A stretch of 64,000 nucleotides of DNA from contig CAWZYM010000406.1 in assembly GCA_963966185.1 (NCBI GenBank), forward strand, positions 389,001 through 453,000, in the 5' to 3' direction. The translations under genes were made by a program, and so were the position numbers. Positions 25,841 through 41,149 of this stretch are shown here, piece by piece. Numbering within the stretch: the stretch's first letter is position 1; each line of letters opens with the position of its first letter. Below the pieces are notes generated by a model. That model saw only the letters and a program-made list of their open reading frames with translations. It had not been told where the DNA came from and did no database searches. Source of the stretch: Rhabditoides inermis (taxonomy: Eukaryota; Nematoda; Chromadorea; Rhabditida; Rhabditidae).

Positions 25841-27606
25841 ATACGTGATAACTTATCATTGTCAACCAGCTACTGATAAAATTTGACCGCGGAGGCGCGC
25901 GGAGCGGCTGTCTGTGATCATAGGCGAGAGTAGACATTTTATAATATTAGATCCGTGATAACTTATCATTGTCAACCAGCTACTGATAGAATTTGACCGC
26001 GGAGGCGCGCGGAGCGGCTATCTATGATCATAGGCGAGAGTAGATATTTTATAATATTAGATCCGAGATAAATAATCATTATCAACCAGCTACTGATAGA
26101 ATTTGACCGCTGAGGCGCGCGGAGCGGCTATCTATGATCATAGGCGAGAGTAGACATTTTATAATATTAGATCAGTGACAACTAATCATTATCAACCAGC
26201 TACTGATAAAATTTGACCGCGGAAGCGCGCGGAGCGGCTGTCTATGATCATAGGCGAAAGTAGATATTTTATAATATTAGATCCGTGATAACTGATCATT
26301 ATCAACCAGCTACTGATAGGATTCGACCGCGGAGGCGCGCGGAGCGGCTGTCTATGATCATAGGCGAGAGTAGATATTTTATAATATTAGATCCGTGATA
26401 ACTAATCATTATCAACCAGCTACTGATAGAATTTGACCGCGGAGGCGCGCGGAGCGGCTGTCTATGATCATAGGCGAAAGTAGATATTTTATAATTTTAG
26501 ATCCGTGATAACTGATCATTATCAACCAGCTACTGATAGGGTTCGACCGCGGAGGCGCGCGGAGCGGCTGTCTATGATCATAGGCGAGAGTAGATATTTT
26601 ATAATATTAGATCCGTGACAACTAATCATTATCAACCAGCTATTGATAGAATTTGACCGCGGAGGCGCGCGGAGCGGCTGTCTATGATCATAGGCGAGAG
26701 TAGATATTTTATAATATTAGATCCGTGATAACTGATCATTATCAACCAACTACTGATAGAATTTGACCGCGGAGGCGCGCGGAGCGGCTGTCTATGATCA
26801 TAGGCGAGAGTAGATATTTTATAATTTCAGATACGTGATAACTTATCATTGTCAACCAGCTACTGATAAAATTTGACCGCGGAGGCGCGCGGAGCGGCTG
26901 TCTGTGATCATAGGCGAGAGTAGACATTTTATAATATTAGATCCGTGATAACTTATCATTGTCAACCAGCTACTGATAGAATTTGACCGCGGAGGCGCGC
27001 GGAGCGGCTATCTATGATCATAGGCGAGAGTAGATATTTTATAATATTAGATCCGAGATAAACAATCATTATCAACCAGCTACTGATAGAATTTGACCGC
27101 TGAGGCGCGCGGAGCGGCTATCTATGATCATAGACGAGAGTAGACATTTTATAATATTAGATCAGTGACAACTAATCATTATCAACCAGCTACTGATAAA
27201 ATTTGACCGCGGAAGCGCGCGGAGCGGCTGTCTATGATCATAGGCGAGAGTAGACATTTTATAATATTAGATCCGTGATAACTTATCATTGTCAACCAGC
27301 TACTGATAGAATTTGACCTCGAAGGCGCGCGGAGCGGCTGTCTATGATCATAGGCGAGAGTAGAGATTTTATACCTAATATCAGATCCGTGATAACTTAT
27401 CATTGTCAACCAGCTACTGATAGAATTTGAACCCGGAGGCGCGCGGAGCGGCTGTCTATGATCATAGGCGAGAGTAGATATTTTTTAATATTAGATCCGT
27501 GATAACTTATCATTGTAAACCAGCTACTGATAGAATTTGACCGCGGAGGCGCGCGGAGCAGCTGTCTAAGATCATAGGCGAGAGTAGAGATTTTATACTT
27601 AATATC

Positions 27607-27838
27607 TTGTGCAAATGAGCGAGAACAGCACCATGCACTACGAAACAGTTCACCACACTCCACAAACTGTGCGAAATCGGGTTTCTGACCACATACAATA
27701 AAATATTATTATATGCACTTACGTCATTGTATGCTCAATCAGGGAAGTGAGGCGACGCGAAATACTATGTAACCTCCTTTTTTCATCCAATTCCTTTTCT
27801 CATCTCTTTTTTTTCGTCTCTCTCTCTCTTTCTCTCTC
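27607..27838 (+). repeat. S fragment at the palindrome centre
   Basis: Truncated end of an S module from TTGTGCAAATGAGCGAGAAC through CAGGGAAGTGAGGCGACGCG to a short CT tract. It lies between the plus-strand B array and the inverted B array. It carries its own substitutions (for example GAAATCGGGTTTCTGACC), so it derives from a different S lineage than the flanking S3-type modules. Confidence 0.9.
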
Positions 27839-30800
27839 TTATTTATCTCGGATCTAATATTATAAAATATCTACTCTCGCCTATGATCATAGATAGCCGC
27901 TCCGCGCGCCTCCGCGGTCAAATTCTATCAGTAGCTGGTTGACAATGATAAGTTATCACGGATCTAATATTATAAAATGTCTACTCTCGCCTATGATCAC
28001 AGACAGCCGCTCCGCGCGCCTCCGCGGTCAAATTTTATCAGTAGTTGGTTGATAATGATCAGTTATCACGGATCTAATATTATAAAATATCTACTCTCGC
28101 CTATGATCATAGACAGCCGCTCCGCGCGCCTCCGCGGTCAAATTCTATCAATAGCTGGTTGATAATGATTAGTTGTCACGGATCTAATATTATAAAATAT
28201 CTACTCTCGCCTATGATCATAGACAGCCGCTCCGCGCGCCTCCGCGGTCGAACCCTATCAGTAGCTGGTTGATAATGATCAGTTATCACGGATCTAAAAT
28301 TATAAAATATCTACTTTCGCCTATGATCATAGACAGCCGCTCCGCGCGCCTCCGCGGTCAAATTCTATCAGTAGCTGGTTGATAATGATTAGTTATCACG
28401 GATCTAATATTATAAAATATCTACTCTCGCCTATGATCATAGACAGCCGCTCCGCGCGCCTCCGCGGTCGAATCCTATCAGTAGCTGGTTGATAATGATC
28501 AGTTATCACGGATCTAATATTATAAAATATCTACTTTCGCCTATGATCATAGACAGCCGCTCCGCGCGCCTCCGCGGTCAAATTATATCAGTAGCTGGTT
28601 GATAATGATCAGTTATCACGGATCTAATATTATAAAATATCTACTCTCGCCTATGATCATAGACAGCCGCTCCGCGCGCTTCCGCGGTCAAATTCTATCA
28701 GTAGCTGGTTGACAATGATTAGTTATCACGGATCTAATATTATAAAATGTCTACTCTCGCCTATGATCATAGACAGCCGCTCCGCGCGCCTCCGCGGTCA
28801 AATTCTATCAGTAGCTGGTTGACAATGATAAGTTATCACATATCTAAAATTATAAAATATCTACTCTCGCCTATGATCATAGACAGCCGCTCCGCGCGCC
28901 TCCGCGGTCAAATTCTATCAGTAGCTGGTTGATAATGATCAGTTATCACGGATCTAATATTATAAAATATCTACTCTCGCCTATGATCATAGACAGCCGC
29001 TCCGCGCGCCTCCGCGGTCAAGTTCTATCAGTAGCTGGTTGACAATGATTAGTTATCACGTATCTAATATTATAAAATCTCTACTTTCGCCTATGATCAC
29101 AGACAGCCGCTCCGCGCGCCTCCGCGGTCAAATTCTATCAGTAGCTGGTTGACTATGATTAGTTATCACGTATCTAATTATATAAAATCTCTACTCTCGC
29201 CTATGATCATAGACAGCCGCTCCGCGCGCCTCCGCGGTCAAATTCTATCAGTAGCTGGTTGACAATGATAAGTTATCACGGATCTAATATTATAAAATTT
29301 CTACTCTCGCCTATGATCATAGACAGCCGCTCCGCGCGCCTCCGGGGTCAAATTCTATCAGTAGCTGGTTGACAATGATAAGTTATCACGGATCTGATAT
29401 TAAGTATAAAATCTCTACTCTCGCCTATGATCTTAGACAGCCGCTCCGCGCGCCTCCGCGGTCAAATTCTATCAGTAGCTGGTTTACAATGATAAGTTAT
29501 CACGGATCTAATAATATAAAATATCTACTCTCGCCTATGATCATAGACAGCTGCTCCGCGCGCCTCCGGGGTCAAATTCTATCAGTAGCTGGTTGACAAT
29601 GATAAGTTATCACGGATCTAATATTATAAAATGTCTACTCTCGCCTATGATCATAGACAGCCGCTCCGCGCGCTTCCGCGGTCAAATTTTATCAGTAGCT
29701 GGTTGATAATGATTAGTTGTCACTGATCTAATATTATAAAATGTCTACTCTCGCCTATGATCATAGATAGCCGCTCCGCGCGCCTCAGCGGTCAAATTCT
29801 ATCAGTAGCTGGTTGATAATGATTATTTATCTCGGATCTAATATTATAAAATATCTACTCTCGCCTATGATCATAGATAGCCGCTCCGCGCGCCTCCGCG
29901 GTCAAATTCTATCAGTAGCTGGTTGACAATGATAAGTTATCACGGATCTAATATTATAAAATGTCTACTCTCGCCTATGATCACAGACAGCCGCTCCGCG
30001 CGCCTCCGCGGTCAAATTTTATCAGTAGCTGGTTGACAATGATAAGTTATCACGTATCTGAAATTATAAAATATCTACTCTCGCCTATGATCATAGACAG
30101 CCGCTCCGCGCGCCTCCGCGGTCAAATTCTATCAGTAGTTGGTTGATAATGATCAGTTATCACGGATCTAATATTATAAAATATCTACTCTCGCCTATGA
30201 TCATAGACAGCCGCTCCGCGCGCCTCCGCGGTCAAATTCTATCAATAGCTGGTTGATAATGATTAGTTGTCACGGATCTAATATTATAAAATATCTACTC
30301 TCGCCTATGATCATAGACAGCCGCTCCGCGCGCCTCCGCGGTCGAACCCTATCAGTAGCTGGTTGATAATGATCAGTTATCACGGATCTAAAATTATAAA
30401 ATATCTACTTTCGCCTATGATCATAGACAGCCGCTTCGCGCGCCTCCGCGGTCAAATTCTATCAGTAGCTGGTTGATAATGATTAGTTATCACGGATCTA
30501 ATATTATAAAATATCTACTCTCGCCTATGATCATAGACAGCCGCTCCGCGCGCCTCCGCGGTCGAATCCTATCAGTAGCTGGTTGATAATGATCAGTTAT
30601 CACGGATCTAATATTATAAAATATCTACTTTCGCCTATGATCATAGACAGCCGCTCCGCGCGCCTCCGCGGTCAAATTATATCAGTAGCTGGTTGATAAT
30701 GATCAGTTATCACGGATCTAATATTATAAAATATCTACTCTCGCCTATGATCATAGACAGCCGCTCCGCGCGCTTCCGCGGTCAAATTCTATCAGTAGCT

Positions 30801-31837
30801 GGTTGACAATGATTAGTTATCACGGATCTAATATTATAAAATGTCTACTCTCGCCTATGATCATAGACAGCCGCTCCGCGCGCCTCCGCGGTCAAATTCT
30901 ATCAGTAGCTGGTTGACAATGATAAGTTATCACATATCTAAAATTATAAAATATCTACTCTCGCCTATGATCATAGACAGCCGCTCCGCGCGCCTCCGCG
31001 GTCAAACCCTATCAGTAGCTGGTTGATAATGATCAGTTATCACGGATCTAATATTATAAAATATCTACTCTCGCCTATGATCATAGACAGCCGCTCCGCG
31101 CGCCTCCGCGGTCAAATTCTATCAGTAGCTGGTTGATAATGATTAGTTATCACGGATCTAATATTATAAAATATCTACTCTCGCCTATGATCATAGACAG
31201 CCGCTCCGCGCGCCTCCGCGGTCAAATTCTATCAGTAGCTGGTTGACAATGATAAGTTATCACGGATCTAATATTATACAATTTCTACTCTCGCCTATGA
31301 TCATAGACAGCCGCTCCGCGCGCCTCCGGGGTCAAATTCTATCAGTAGCTGGTTGACAATGATAAGTTATCACGGATCTGATATTAAGTATAAAATCTCT
31401 ACTCTCGCCTATGATCTTAGACAGCTGCTCCGCGCGCCTCCGCGGTCAAATTCTATCAGTAGCTGGTTTACAATGATAAGTTATCACGGATCTAATTTTA
31501 TAAAATATCTACTCTCGCCTATGATCATAGACAGCCGCTCCGCGCGCCTCCGGGGTCAAATTCTATCAGTAGCTGGTTGACAATGATAAGTTATCACGGA
31601 TCTAATATTATAAAATGTCTACTCTCGCCTATGATCATAGACAGCCGCTCCGCGCGCTTCCGCGGTCAAATTTTATCAGTAGCTGGTTGATAATGATTAG
31701 TTGTCACTGATCTAATATTATAAAATGTCTACTCTCGCCTATGATCATAGATAGCCGCTCCGCGCGCCTCAGCGGTCAAACTCTATCAGTAGCTGGTTGA
31801 TAATGATTATTTATCACGGATCTAATATTATAAAATA

Positions 31838-31844
31838 TCTACTC
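31838..31844. repeat. Left 7-bp target duplication of non-LTR fragment
   Basis: TCTACTC from the inverted B monomer, repeated at 32583-32589. Intact monomers carry TCTACTCTCGCC once. Confidence 0.8.
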
Positions 31845-32582
31845 CTTTTCCCGTCCCCGCGAGCGGTTGCCCCTTCCCGCGCTCCCTCGAATGACCACCC
31901 GACGACAATGAAAGATGAAAGTCACCGCCGCCGCCGCTTGGATATGAGGTTTCGTGGAGTATCGACTAATTCTCAAATTGAAGCCGTTCACTGTGAGACG
32001 ATAAGGCAACGCCAAATAAGCCTGTGGAAGTGCAACTAGTCGGCGAAGCGCGGAATCTCAATTGGAGGAAAGTAAGGTACAAAGCGAAGGCGAATTGAAG
32101 GGCAACGGCGGCACCCGCGAGCGGAAGAGAAGTACGCTGCTGTTATCGGTCGATATCCGGAGCCGTTCACTGTGAGACGATAAGGAGGAGCCAAATAAGC
32201 CTGTTGGGAGTGCACATAGTCGGTAACTCACGGATTTCTTGGATTTCGCTACATGATAGTGACAAATGGATCGACCGGGAGCAAGTATGCAAATGGACGC
32301 GAGAAGCTCGAGAACGTTCGACGGTAGACGCAAGGTGGTCCATAAGGCTCACGCGTTCGAGGATGGATCAAAGCCGCATACTCTATATCGGATAAGAAGA
32401 CGGATGTCTGAAGACGTGACTGGATTCCTCTCTCCGCATATGCTGTAATGCCAACAGTGTCTGGAGAAAGTGAAACCCCGCAAATCGAATACGAACAGTT
32501 CCAAACCGTAGCTGTACTACTTCATTGTTCGATTTGTGTGTGTGTCATAACAACTTATGAATAAACTATTCTATTATTATAT
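31845..32582 (+). mobile_element. 5'-truncated non-LTR retrotransposon fragment (probable)
   Basis: A 738-bp insertion in an inverted B monomer, flanked by the 7-bp duplication TCTACTC (31838-31844 and 32583-32589). Near its right end are AATAAA (32560-32565) and a (TAT)n-like tail, giving plus orientation. Conceptual translation shows GFLSPH near 32,420-32,440, a CxxC at 32449-32460 and, in another frame, SGESETPQ at 32460-32483. This order recalls the C-terminal end of ORF2 in Jockey/R1-type elements (FLSGHG, then a CCHC-like motif with ETPxH). Frameshifts and stops break it. A 179-bp direct duplication lies within it. The clade is inference. Confidence 0.6.
31982..32220 (+). repeat. 179-bp direct duplication inside the non-LTR insert
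   Basis: AGCCGTTCACTGTGAGACG begins at 31982 and again at 32161. It is followed in both copies by AATAAGCCTGT and, a little later, TAGTCGG. The copies have diverged, so the duplication is older than the surrounding satellite blocks or came in with the element. Confidence 0.85.
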
Positions 32583-32589
32583 TCTACTC
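32583..32589. repeat. Right 7-bp target duplication of non-LTR fragment
   Basis: TCTACTC, after which the interrupted inverted B monomer resumes with TCGCCTATGATC. Confidence 0.8.
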
Positions 32590-32757
32590 TCGCCTATGAT
32601 CATAGATAGCCGCTCCGCGCGCCTCCGCGGTCAAATTCTATCAGTAGCTGGTTGACAATGATTAGTTATCACGGATCTAATATTATAAAATATTTACTCT
32701 CGCCTATGATCATAGATAGCAGCTCCGCGCGCCTCAGCGGTCAAATTCTTTCAGTAG

Positions 32758-32811
32758 CTGGTTGACAATTATTATAAAACAAAGAGATAGTGAGAGAGAA
32801 AAAGTGTGAGA

Positions 32812-32888
<77 letters not shown>

Positions 32889-33101
32889 ATGAACAGCTGG
32901 TTGACAAATATTTTTTTTTAGATTCAAGTAGACATTATAGTTATCACTAATCTAAAATCATAATATATAAGAGAGAGAGAGAGAGATAGAGGAGGAGAGG
33001 GAGAGAGAGATAGAGATAGAGGAAGAGAGGGAGAGAGGGAGAGAGAGAGAGAGAGATGAAAACAAGAGAGAAGAAAGAGAGAAAGAGAGAAAGAGAGAAA
33101 G
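32758..33101 (-). repeat. Inverted CT tracts and tails (GA on plus strand)
   Basis: Reverse complement of the double CT tract of S3/S13 type: GA tracts at about 32789-32885 and 32971-33101, with the tails in between. Confidence 0.95.
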
Positions 33102-33446
33102 ACGAAAAAGAAAGGATGAGAAAAGGAGGTGTTTCCCCTCGACTCACTTTCATGATTGATTATAGAATGATAGTAATGTTTTATTGTATTTACTCAGAAC
33201 ATAGTAATCGCGCAGTTTGTTAGAGTGTGGTGAGCTGTTTCGTAGTGCGTGGTGATGTTCTCGCTCATTTGCACAATTGACTGTCTCTTTCTCTGACATC
33301 AGACAGACTGGCAGCTGGCGCACTCTCACCTCGCCACACTCTCTCGTCGCGGGGCAATAAAACAACGTCGATTAGAGGAATTTAATTGATAGCGGGCGTC
33401 AGAGGTCACAAAAAGATGCAAATTTTGGTAGAAGTGTAGTGGCCAC
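33102..33446 (-). repeat. Inverted partial S module
   Basis: Reverse complement of the last ~345 bp of an S3-type module, including the reversed second S open frame (33150-33365). It stops exactly at the palindromic octamer GTGGCCAC (33439-33446). Plus-strand satellite A then begins abruptly in mid-monomer. Confidence 0.95.
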
Positions 33447-33850
33447 CGAAAGAGTAAAAGATCAGAGAGTCGGAGAAAATGCATATCAGTTTCAGTGATC
33501 AATGTATTATTATAATTACTGATCTACTGATCGGCTTCAACCGCGGAGGCGCGCGAAGCGTGCCGGAGCGCTTTCTATGTGCATACGAGAAAAAGAAAGA
33601 TCAGAGAGTAGGAAAGAAGGCATATCAGTATCAGTGATCAGTATATTTATATAGTTACTGATCTACTGATCGGCTTTGACCGCGAAGGCGCGCGGAGCGT
33701 GCCCGGAGAGCCCTCCATGTGCATACGAGAGAGTAAATTATCAGAGAGTAGGAGAAAATGCATATTAGTATCAGTGATCATTATATTGTTATTTTTATTA
33801 CTGATCTACTGATAGGCTCTGACAGCAGAGCGTGCCGGAGCGCCTTCAAT
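33447..33850 (+). repeat. Satellite A array 4 (copy of 10,296-10,699)
   Basis: Begins CGAAAGAGTAAAAGATC in mid-monomer at the inversion junction. It is essentially identical to 10,296 onward, including the rare CGGCTTCAACC variant. Confidence 0.95.
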
Positions 33851-34119
33851 GAGCATAGTAAATACATCTGTAGAAAAGCAGTCAACCAGATACTATCAAC
33901 CAGATACTGATAAACTGTGACACTTTCTAATTATTTGAAACTACTGAAAAATAGAAAAAAGGGAAAAAAGAGTCATCTACTGAAAGACTGACAACAGCAC
34001 TTCTAGAACAGTTCCTAATAGCACATCCAGAGCACATATCAAGTCAATCTATATATCAATCGATAGATAATTTTCTCCTCTATTTTATACCTATTTTTCT
34101 AGCGCGCGAAGCGCGCTAG
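33851..34119 (+). repeat. Module P4, ends in CTAG hairpin
   Basis: Subfamily a P module, a near-identical copy of P3 differing by one base in an A run. Hairpin at 34099-34119. Identity with the first copy ends at the hairpin: here TTGCCTGTAAG follows. Confidence 0.9.
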
Positions 34120-35028
34120 TTGCCTGTAAGTGTAAAATGCTCTATGGTTTCCGTCCGTCCGTCCGTACGTCCATCGCTCTACCGCGCCAGCCACTACTCC
34201 TATCTAGCCAAACGTGACATCGATCCAATGGTCTCGGTTCCTAGATGCAGGATTCCAATTTTCAGCCCTTTTATCTCTCATATCCGCGGAGCTATGAGCT
34301 CGAGAAACTCCGACGAAATAGCGCGTAATCAGAGAGAATCAGACAGAAAAGCAGCGAAATAGTGTGTAAGGTGACGAGACGGTTAGGTGGTTGAGCGGTT
34401 GCGTCGAGTAGACCTTACAAGAACGAGTACTGCGAATCGCAGACTTCAGCTATCGAGAAACGGTTTTGACGTCACTCCTCTACACTCCCTTACCTACAAA
34501 TCTGCCCGAAATCGTTTTATAACTCTTTCTGGTTTCCTTTCACGAAGTGATTTAATCGAGGCGAGGCGACACCAAACATTTGTCGCGGGCTGTTCAAGAA
34601 AAGTAGGCAACCGTGTAAGATCTCCCTTTACTACAACATGCATATAGGTGGCCACTACACTTCTACCAAAATTTGCATCTTTTTGTGACCTATGACGCCT
34701 GCGATCAGCGGATTCCTTTAATCGACGTCGTTTTATTGCCCCGCGACGAGAGAGTGTGGCGAGGTGAGAGTGCGCCAGCTGCCAGTCAGTCTGCTGTTAG
34801 AGAAAGAAACAGTAAATTGTGCAAATGAGCGAGAACATCACCATGCACTACGAAACAGCTCACCACACTCCAACAAACTGTGCGAATTCTATTTTCTGAG
34901 CACATACAATAAAACATTACTATGTGCACTCACGTCATTCTATATTCAAGCAGGGAAGTGAGGCGAGGCGAAAGAGTGCTACTATGTAGTACGCTCTACC
35001 ACCTCCTCTTCTCATCCCTCTCTTCTTC
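34120..35028 (+). repeat. Module S5
   Basis: S module with the start TTGCCTGTAAGTG, the only plus-strand copy after a hairpin that does not begin TC. The recurrent S open frames are at 34387-34647 and 34764-34961. It ends with an insertion-like AGAGTGCTACTATGTAGTACG before the CT tract, shared with S10. Confidence 0.9.
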
Positions 35029-35080
<52 letters not shown>

Positions 35081-35136
35081 TATATATTTTATGATATTAG
35101 ATGAGTGATAACTAATAAATAATAATTGTCAACCAG
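35029..35136 (+). repeat. CT tract and tail of S5
   Basis: About 50 bp of (CT)n, then TTTTATGATATTAGATGAG and AATAATTGTCAACCAG. This segment type is the unit amplified four times at 52,763-53,238. Confidence 0.95.
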
Positions 35137-38447
<3,311 letters not shown>

Positions 38448-38729
38448 GAGCATAGTAAATATAACATATCTAAAAAAAGCAGTCAAGCAGATACTATCTA
38501 CCAGATACTGATAGACTGTGACACTTTCTAAATATTTGAAGTTACTGAAAATTAAAATAATAAGGAAATGAATAAAGATCAGTCATCTACTGAAAGACTG
38601 ACAATAGCGCTTCTAGCACAGCTCCTAATAGCACTTCCAGAGCACATATCAAGTCAATCTATATATCAATCGATAGATGATTTTCTCCTCTATTTTATAC
38701 CTATCTTTCTAGCGCGCGAAGCGCGCTAG
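38448..38729 (+). repeat. Module P5, ends in CTAG hairpin
   Basis: Subfamily b P module; hairpin at 38709-38729, followed by TCGCAGCGCCCGCTGCGCC. Confidence 0.9.
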
Positions 38730-39620
38730 TCGCAGCGCCCGCTGCGCCTGGCTGTGCAAAATGCCCTATGGTTTCCGTCCGTCCATCGCTCTACCGCGCC
38801 AGCCACTACTCCTATCTAGCCAAACGTGACATCGATCCGATGGTCTCGGTCCCGAGATGCAGGATTCCAATTTTCAGATCTTTATCTATCATATCCGCGG
38901 AGCTATAAGCTCCAGAAAGTCCGACGAAATAGCGCGTAATCAGAGAGAGTCAGACAGAAAACAGGCGAAATAGTGTGTGAGGCGAGGAGACGGGTCACTG
39001 GCGAATCTGCTGCGGCGAGTAGACCTTACAAGAACGAGCACTGCGGATCGCAGACTTCAGTTATCGAAAAACGGTTTCGACGTCACTCCTCTACACTCCC
39101 TCACCTACAAATCTGCCCGTAATCTTTTTATAACTCCTCCTGGTTTCTTTTCACGAAGTGATTTAGTCGAGGCGAGGCGACACCAAACAGTTGTCGCGGG
39201 CTGTTCAAGAAAACTAGGCAATCGTGTAAGGTCTTCCTTCACTACAACATGTATATAGGTGGCCACTAAACTTCTACCAAAATTTGCATCTTTTTGTGAC
39301 CTCTGAGGCCCGCTATCAATTAAATTCCTCTAATCGACGTAGTTTTATTGCCCCGCGACGAGAGAGTGTGGCGAGGTGAGAGTGCGCCAGCTGTCAGTCT
39401 GTCTGATGTCAGAGAAAGAGACAGTCAATTGTGCAAATGAGCGAGAACATCACCACGCACTACGAAATAGCTCACCACACTCCAACAAACTGCGCGATTA
39501 CTATATTCTGAGTAAATACAATGAAACATTACTATATGCACTCACGTCATTCTATATTCAATCATAGAAGTGAGGCGAGGCGAAATAGTATGTAACCTCC
39601 TTTTCTCATTTCTCTTTTTT
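38730..39620 (+). repeat. Module S6
   Basis: S module of the TCGCAGCG class with recurrent open frames at 38977-39258 and 39376-39567. Substitutions in its landmarks (ATGTATATAGG, GACGTAGTTTTATTG) set it apart from its neighbours. Confidence 0.9.
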
Positions 39621-39746
39621 CGTCTCTCTCTCTCTCTCTCCCTCTCTTCCTCTCTCTATATCTCTTTCTCTTATATTTTATAATATTAGACCAGTGATAA
39701 CTATTAATTATACTTGGATCTATAATAAATAATAATTGTCAACCAG
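39621..39746 (+). repeat. CT tract and tail of S6
   Basis: A short interrupted CT tract (to about 39671), then TTTTATAATATTAGACCAG and AATTGTCAACCAG. Confidence 0.95.
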
Positions 39747-40765
39747 CTACTGATATGATTTTACCGTGGAGTGTGCCGGAGCGCCCTCTATGTGCACACG
39801 AGAGATTGAAAGATCAGAGAGTAGGAGATAATGCATATCGATATCAGTGATCAGTATATTATAATAATTACTGATCTACTGATCGGCTTTGACCGCGGAG
39901 GCGCGCGAAGCGTGCCGGAGCGCCTTCTATGTGCATACGAAAGAGTAAAAAAATCAGAAAATCGGAAAAAATGCATATCAGGATCAGTGATCAATATATT
40001 ATTATAATTACTGATCTACTGATCGACTTTGACCGCGGAGGTGCGCGGAGCGTGCCGGAGCGCTTTCTATGTGCATACGAGAAAGTGAAAGATCAGAGAG
40101 TCGGAGAAAAATGAACAACAGTAGCAGTGATCAATCTATTCTTAATATTACTGATCTACTGATCGACTTTGACCGCGGAGGCGCGCGGAGCGTGCCGGAG
40201 CGCTTTCTATGTGCATACGAGAAAGTGAAAGATCAGAGAGTCGGAGAAAATTCATATCAGTAGCAGTGATTAATATATTCTTATTAATACTGATTGACTA
40301 ATCAACTTTGACCGCGGAGGCGCGCGAAGCGTGCCGAAGAGCTTTCTATGTGCATACGAGATAGTGAAATATCAGAGAGTCGGAGAGAATGCATATCAGT
40401 ATCAGTGATCAATGTTTTATTATAATTACTGATCTACTGATTGGCTTTGACCGCGGAGGCGCGCGAAGCGTGCCGGAGCGCTTTCTATGTGCGTACGAGA
40501 GAGTAAAAGATCAGAGAGTAGGAGAGAATGCATATCAGTATCAGTGATCAATGTTTTATTATAATTACTGATCTACTGATCGGCTTTGACCGCGAAGGCG
40601 CGCGAAGCGTGCCGGAGCGCCCTCTATGTGCATACGGAAGAATAAAAAATCAGAGAGTAGGAGAGAAGGCATATCAGTATCAGTGATCAGTATATTATTA
40701 TAATTACTGATCTACTGATCGGCTTTGACCGCGGAGGCGCGCGGAGCGTGCCGGAGCGCCTTCTA
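39747..40765 (+). repeat. Satellite A array 6
   Basis: Satellite A monomers, ending within a monomer at GAGCGCCTTCT where a GA-rich segment begins. Confidence 0.95.
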
Positions 40766-40876
40766 AAACAAAGGGGAGAGAGAGAGAACCGGAGAAACGG
40801 AAAGTGTAGTTTAGTTATAACATATTTATCACTCATATACCGATAGTCTTCGGCTGCATCTCGGAGCGCCTTCTAT
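40766..40876 (+). repeat. GA-rich segment before P6
   Basis: A segment not found in ordinary monomers: GGGGAGAGAGAGAGAACC, CGGAGAAACGG, TAACATATTTATCACTC and CGATAGTCTTCGG, after which the monomer phrase CGGAGCGCCTTCTATGAGC resumes. A related copy precedes P7 at 44,869, so the two macro-units share ancestry. Confidence 0.8.
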
Positions 40877-41149
40877 GAGCATAGGTAAGATAATATCAGT
40901 CGAGAAGCAAAAATTATCAACCAGCTACTGTTAGACTGTGACACTGTTCAAACATTTGATAATACTGTAATTTAAAATTAAGGAAATACAACAATGATCT
41001 CTCATTTTTTAAAACCCCTGACAACAGCACTTCTAGCTCAGCTCCTAATAGCACTTCCAGAGCACATATCAAGTCAATCTATATATCAATCGATAGATAA
41101 TTTTCTCCTCTATTTTATACCAATATTTCTAGCGCGCGAAGCGCGCTAG
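40877..41149 (+). repeat. Module P6, ends in CTAG hairpin
   Basis: Subfamily c P module (GATAATATCAGTCGAGAAGC, ACTGTTCAAACATTTGATAA), shared only with P7. The conserved last ~140 bp and the hairpin (41129-41149) are like the others. Confidence 0.9.

Larger units (their letters stand above)
21122..27606 (+). repeat. Satellite B array 2
   Basis: 110-bp B monomers in the same variant order as array 1, offset by about 8,940 bp at first. The array is interrupted by a hAT-type MITE at 25,281-25,832. Part of the HOR repeats after the MITE, including an uninterrupted copy of the insertion site at 26,823-26,830. The array ends in mid-monomer at AATATC, where a fragment of module S begins. Confidence 0.97.
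27839..32757 (-). repeat. Inverted satellite B array
   Basis: 110-bp B monomers in reverse orientation (GGTCAAATTCTATCAGTAGC and so on). They carry the same ordered variants as arrays 1 and 2, ending with the reverse of the distinctive first monomer (GATAGCAGCTCC). The array therefore mirrors the start of a plus-strand B array. One HOR interval is about one monomer shorter than in the plus-strand arrays. It is interrupted by a non-LTR insertion at 31,845-32,582. Confidence 0.97.

Noticed and set aside
12182..27606. Near-identical B blocks as pure assembly artefact
   Set aside because: Not excluded, but the copies differ by scattered substitutions, single-monomer gains and one transposon insertion, which artificial duplication would not give. 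Long reads would settle it.
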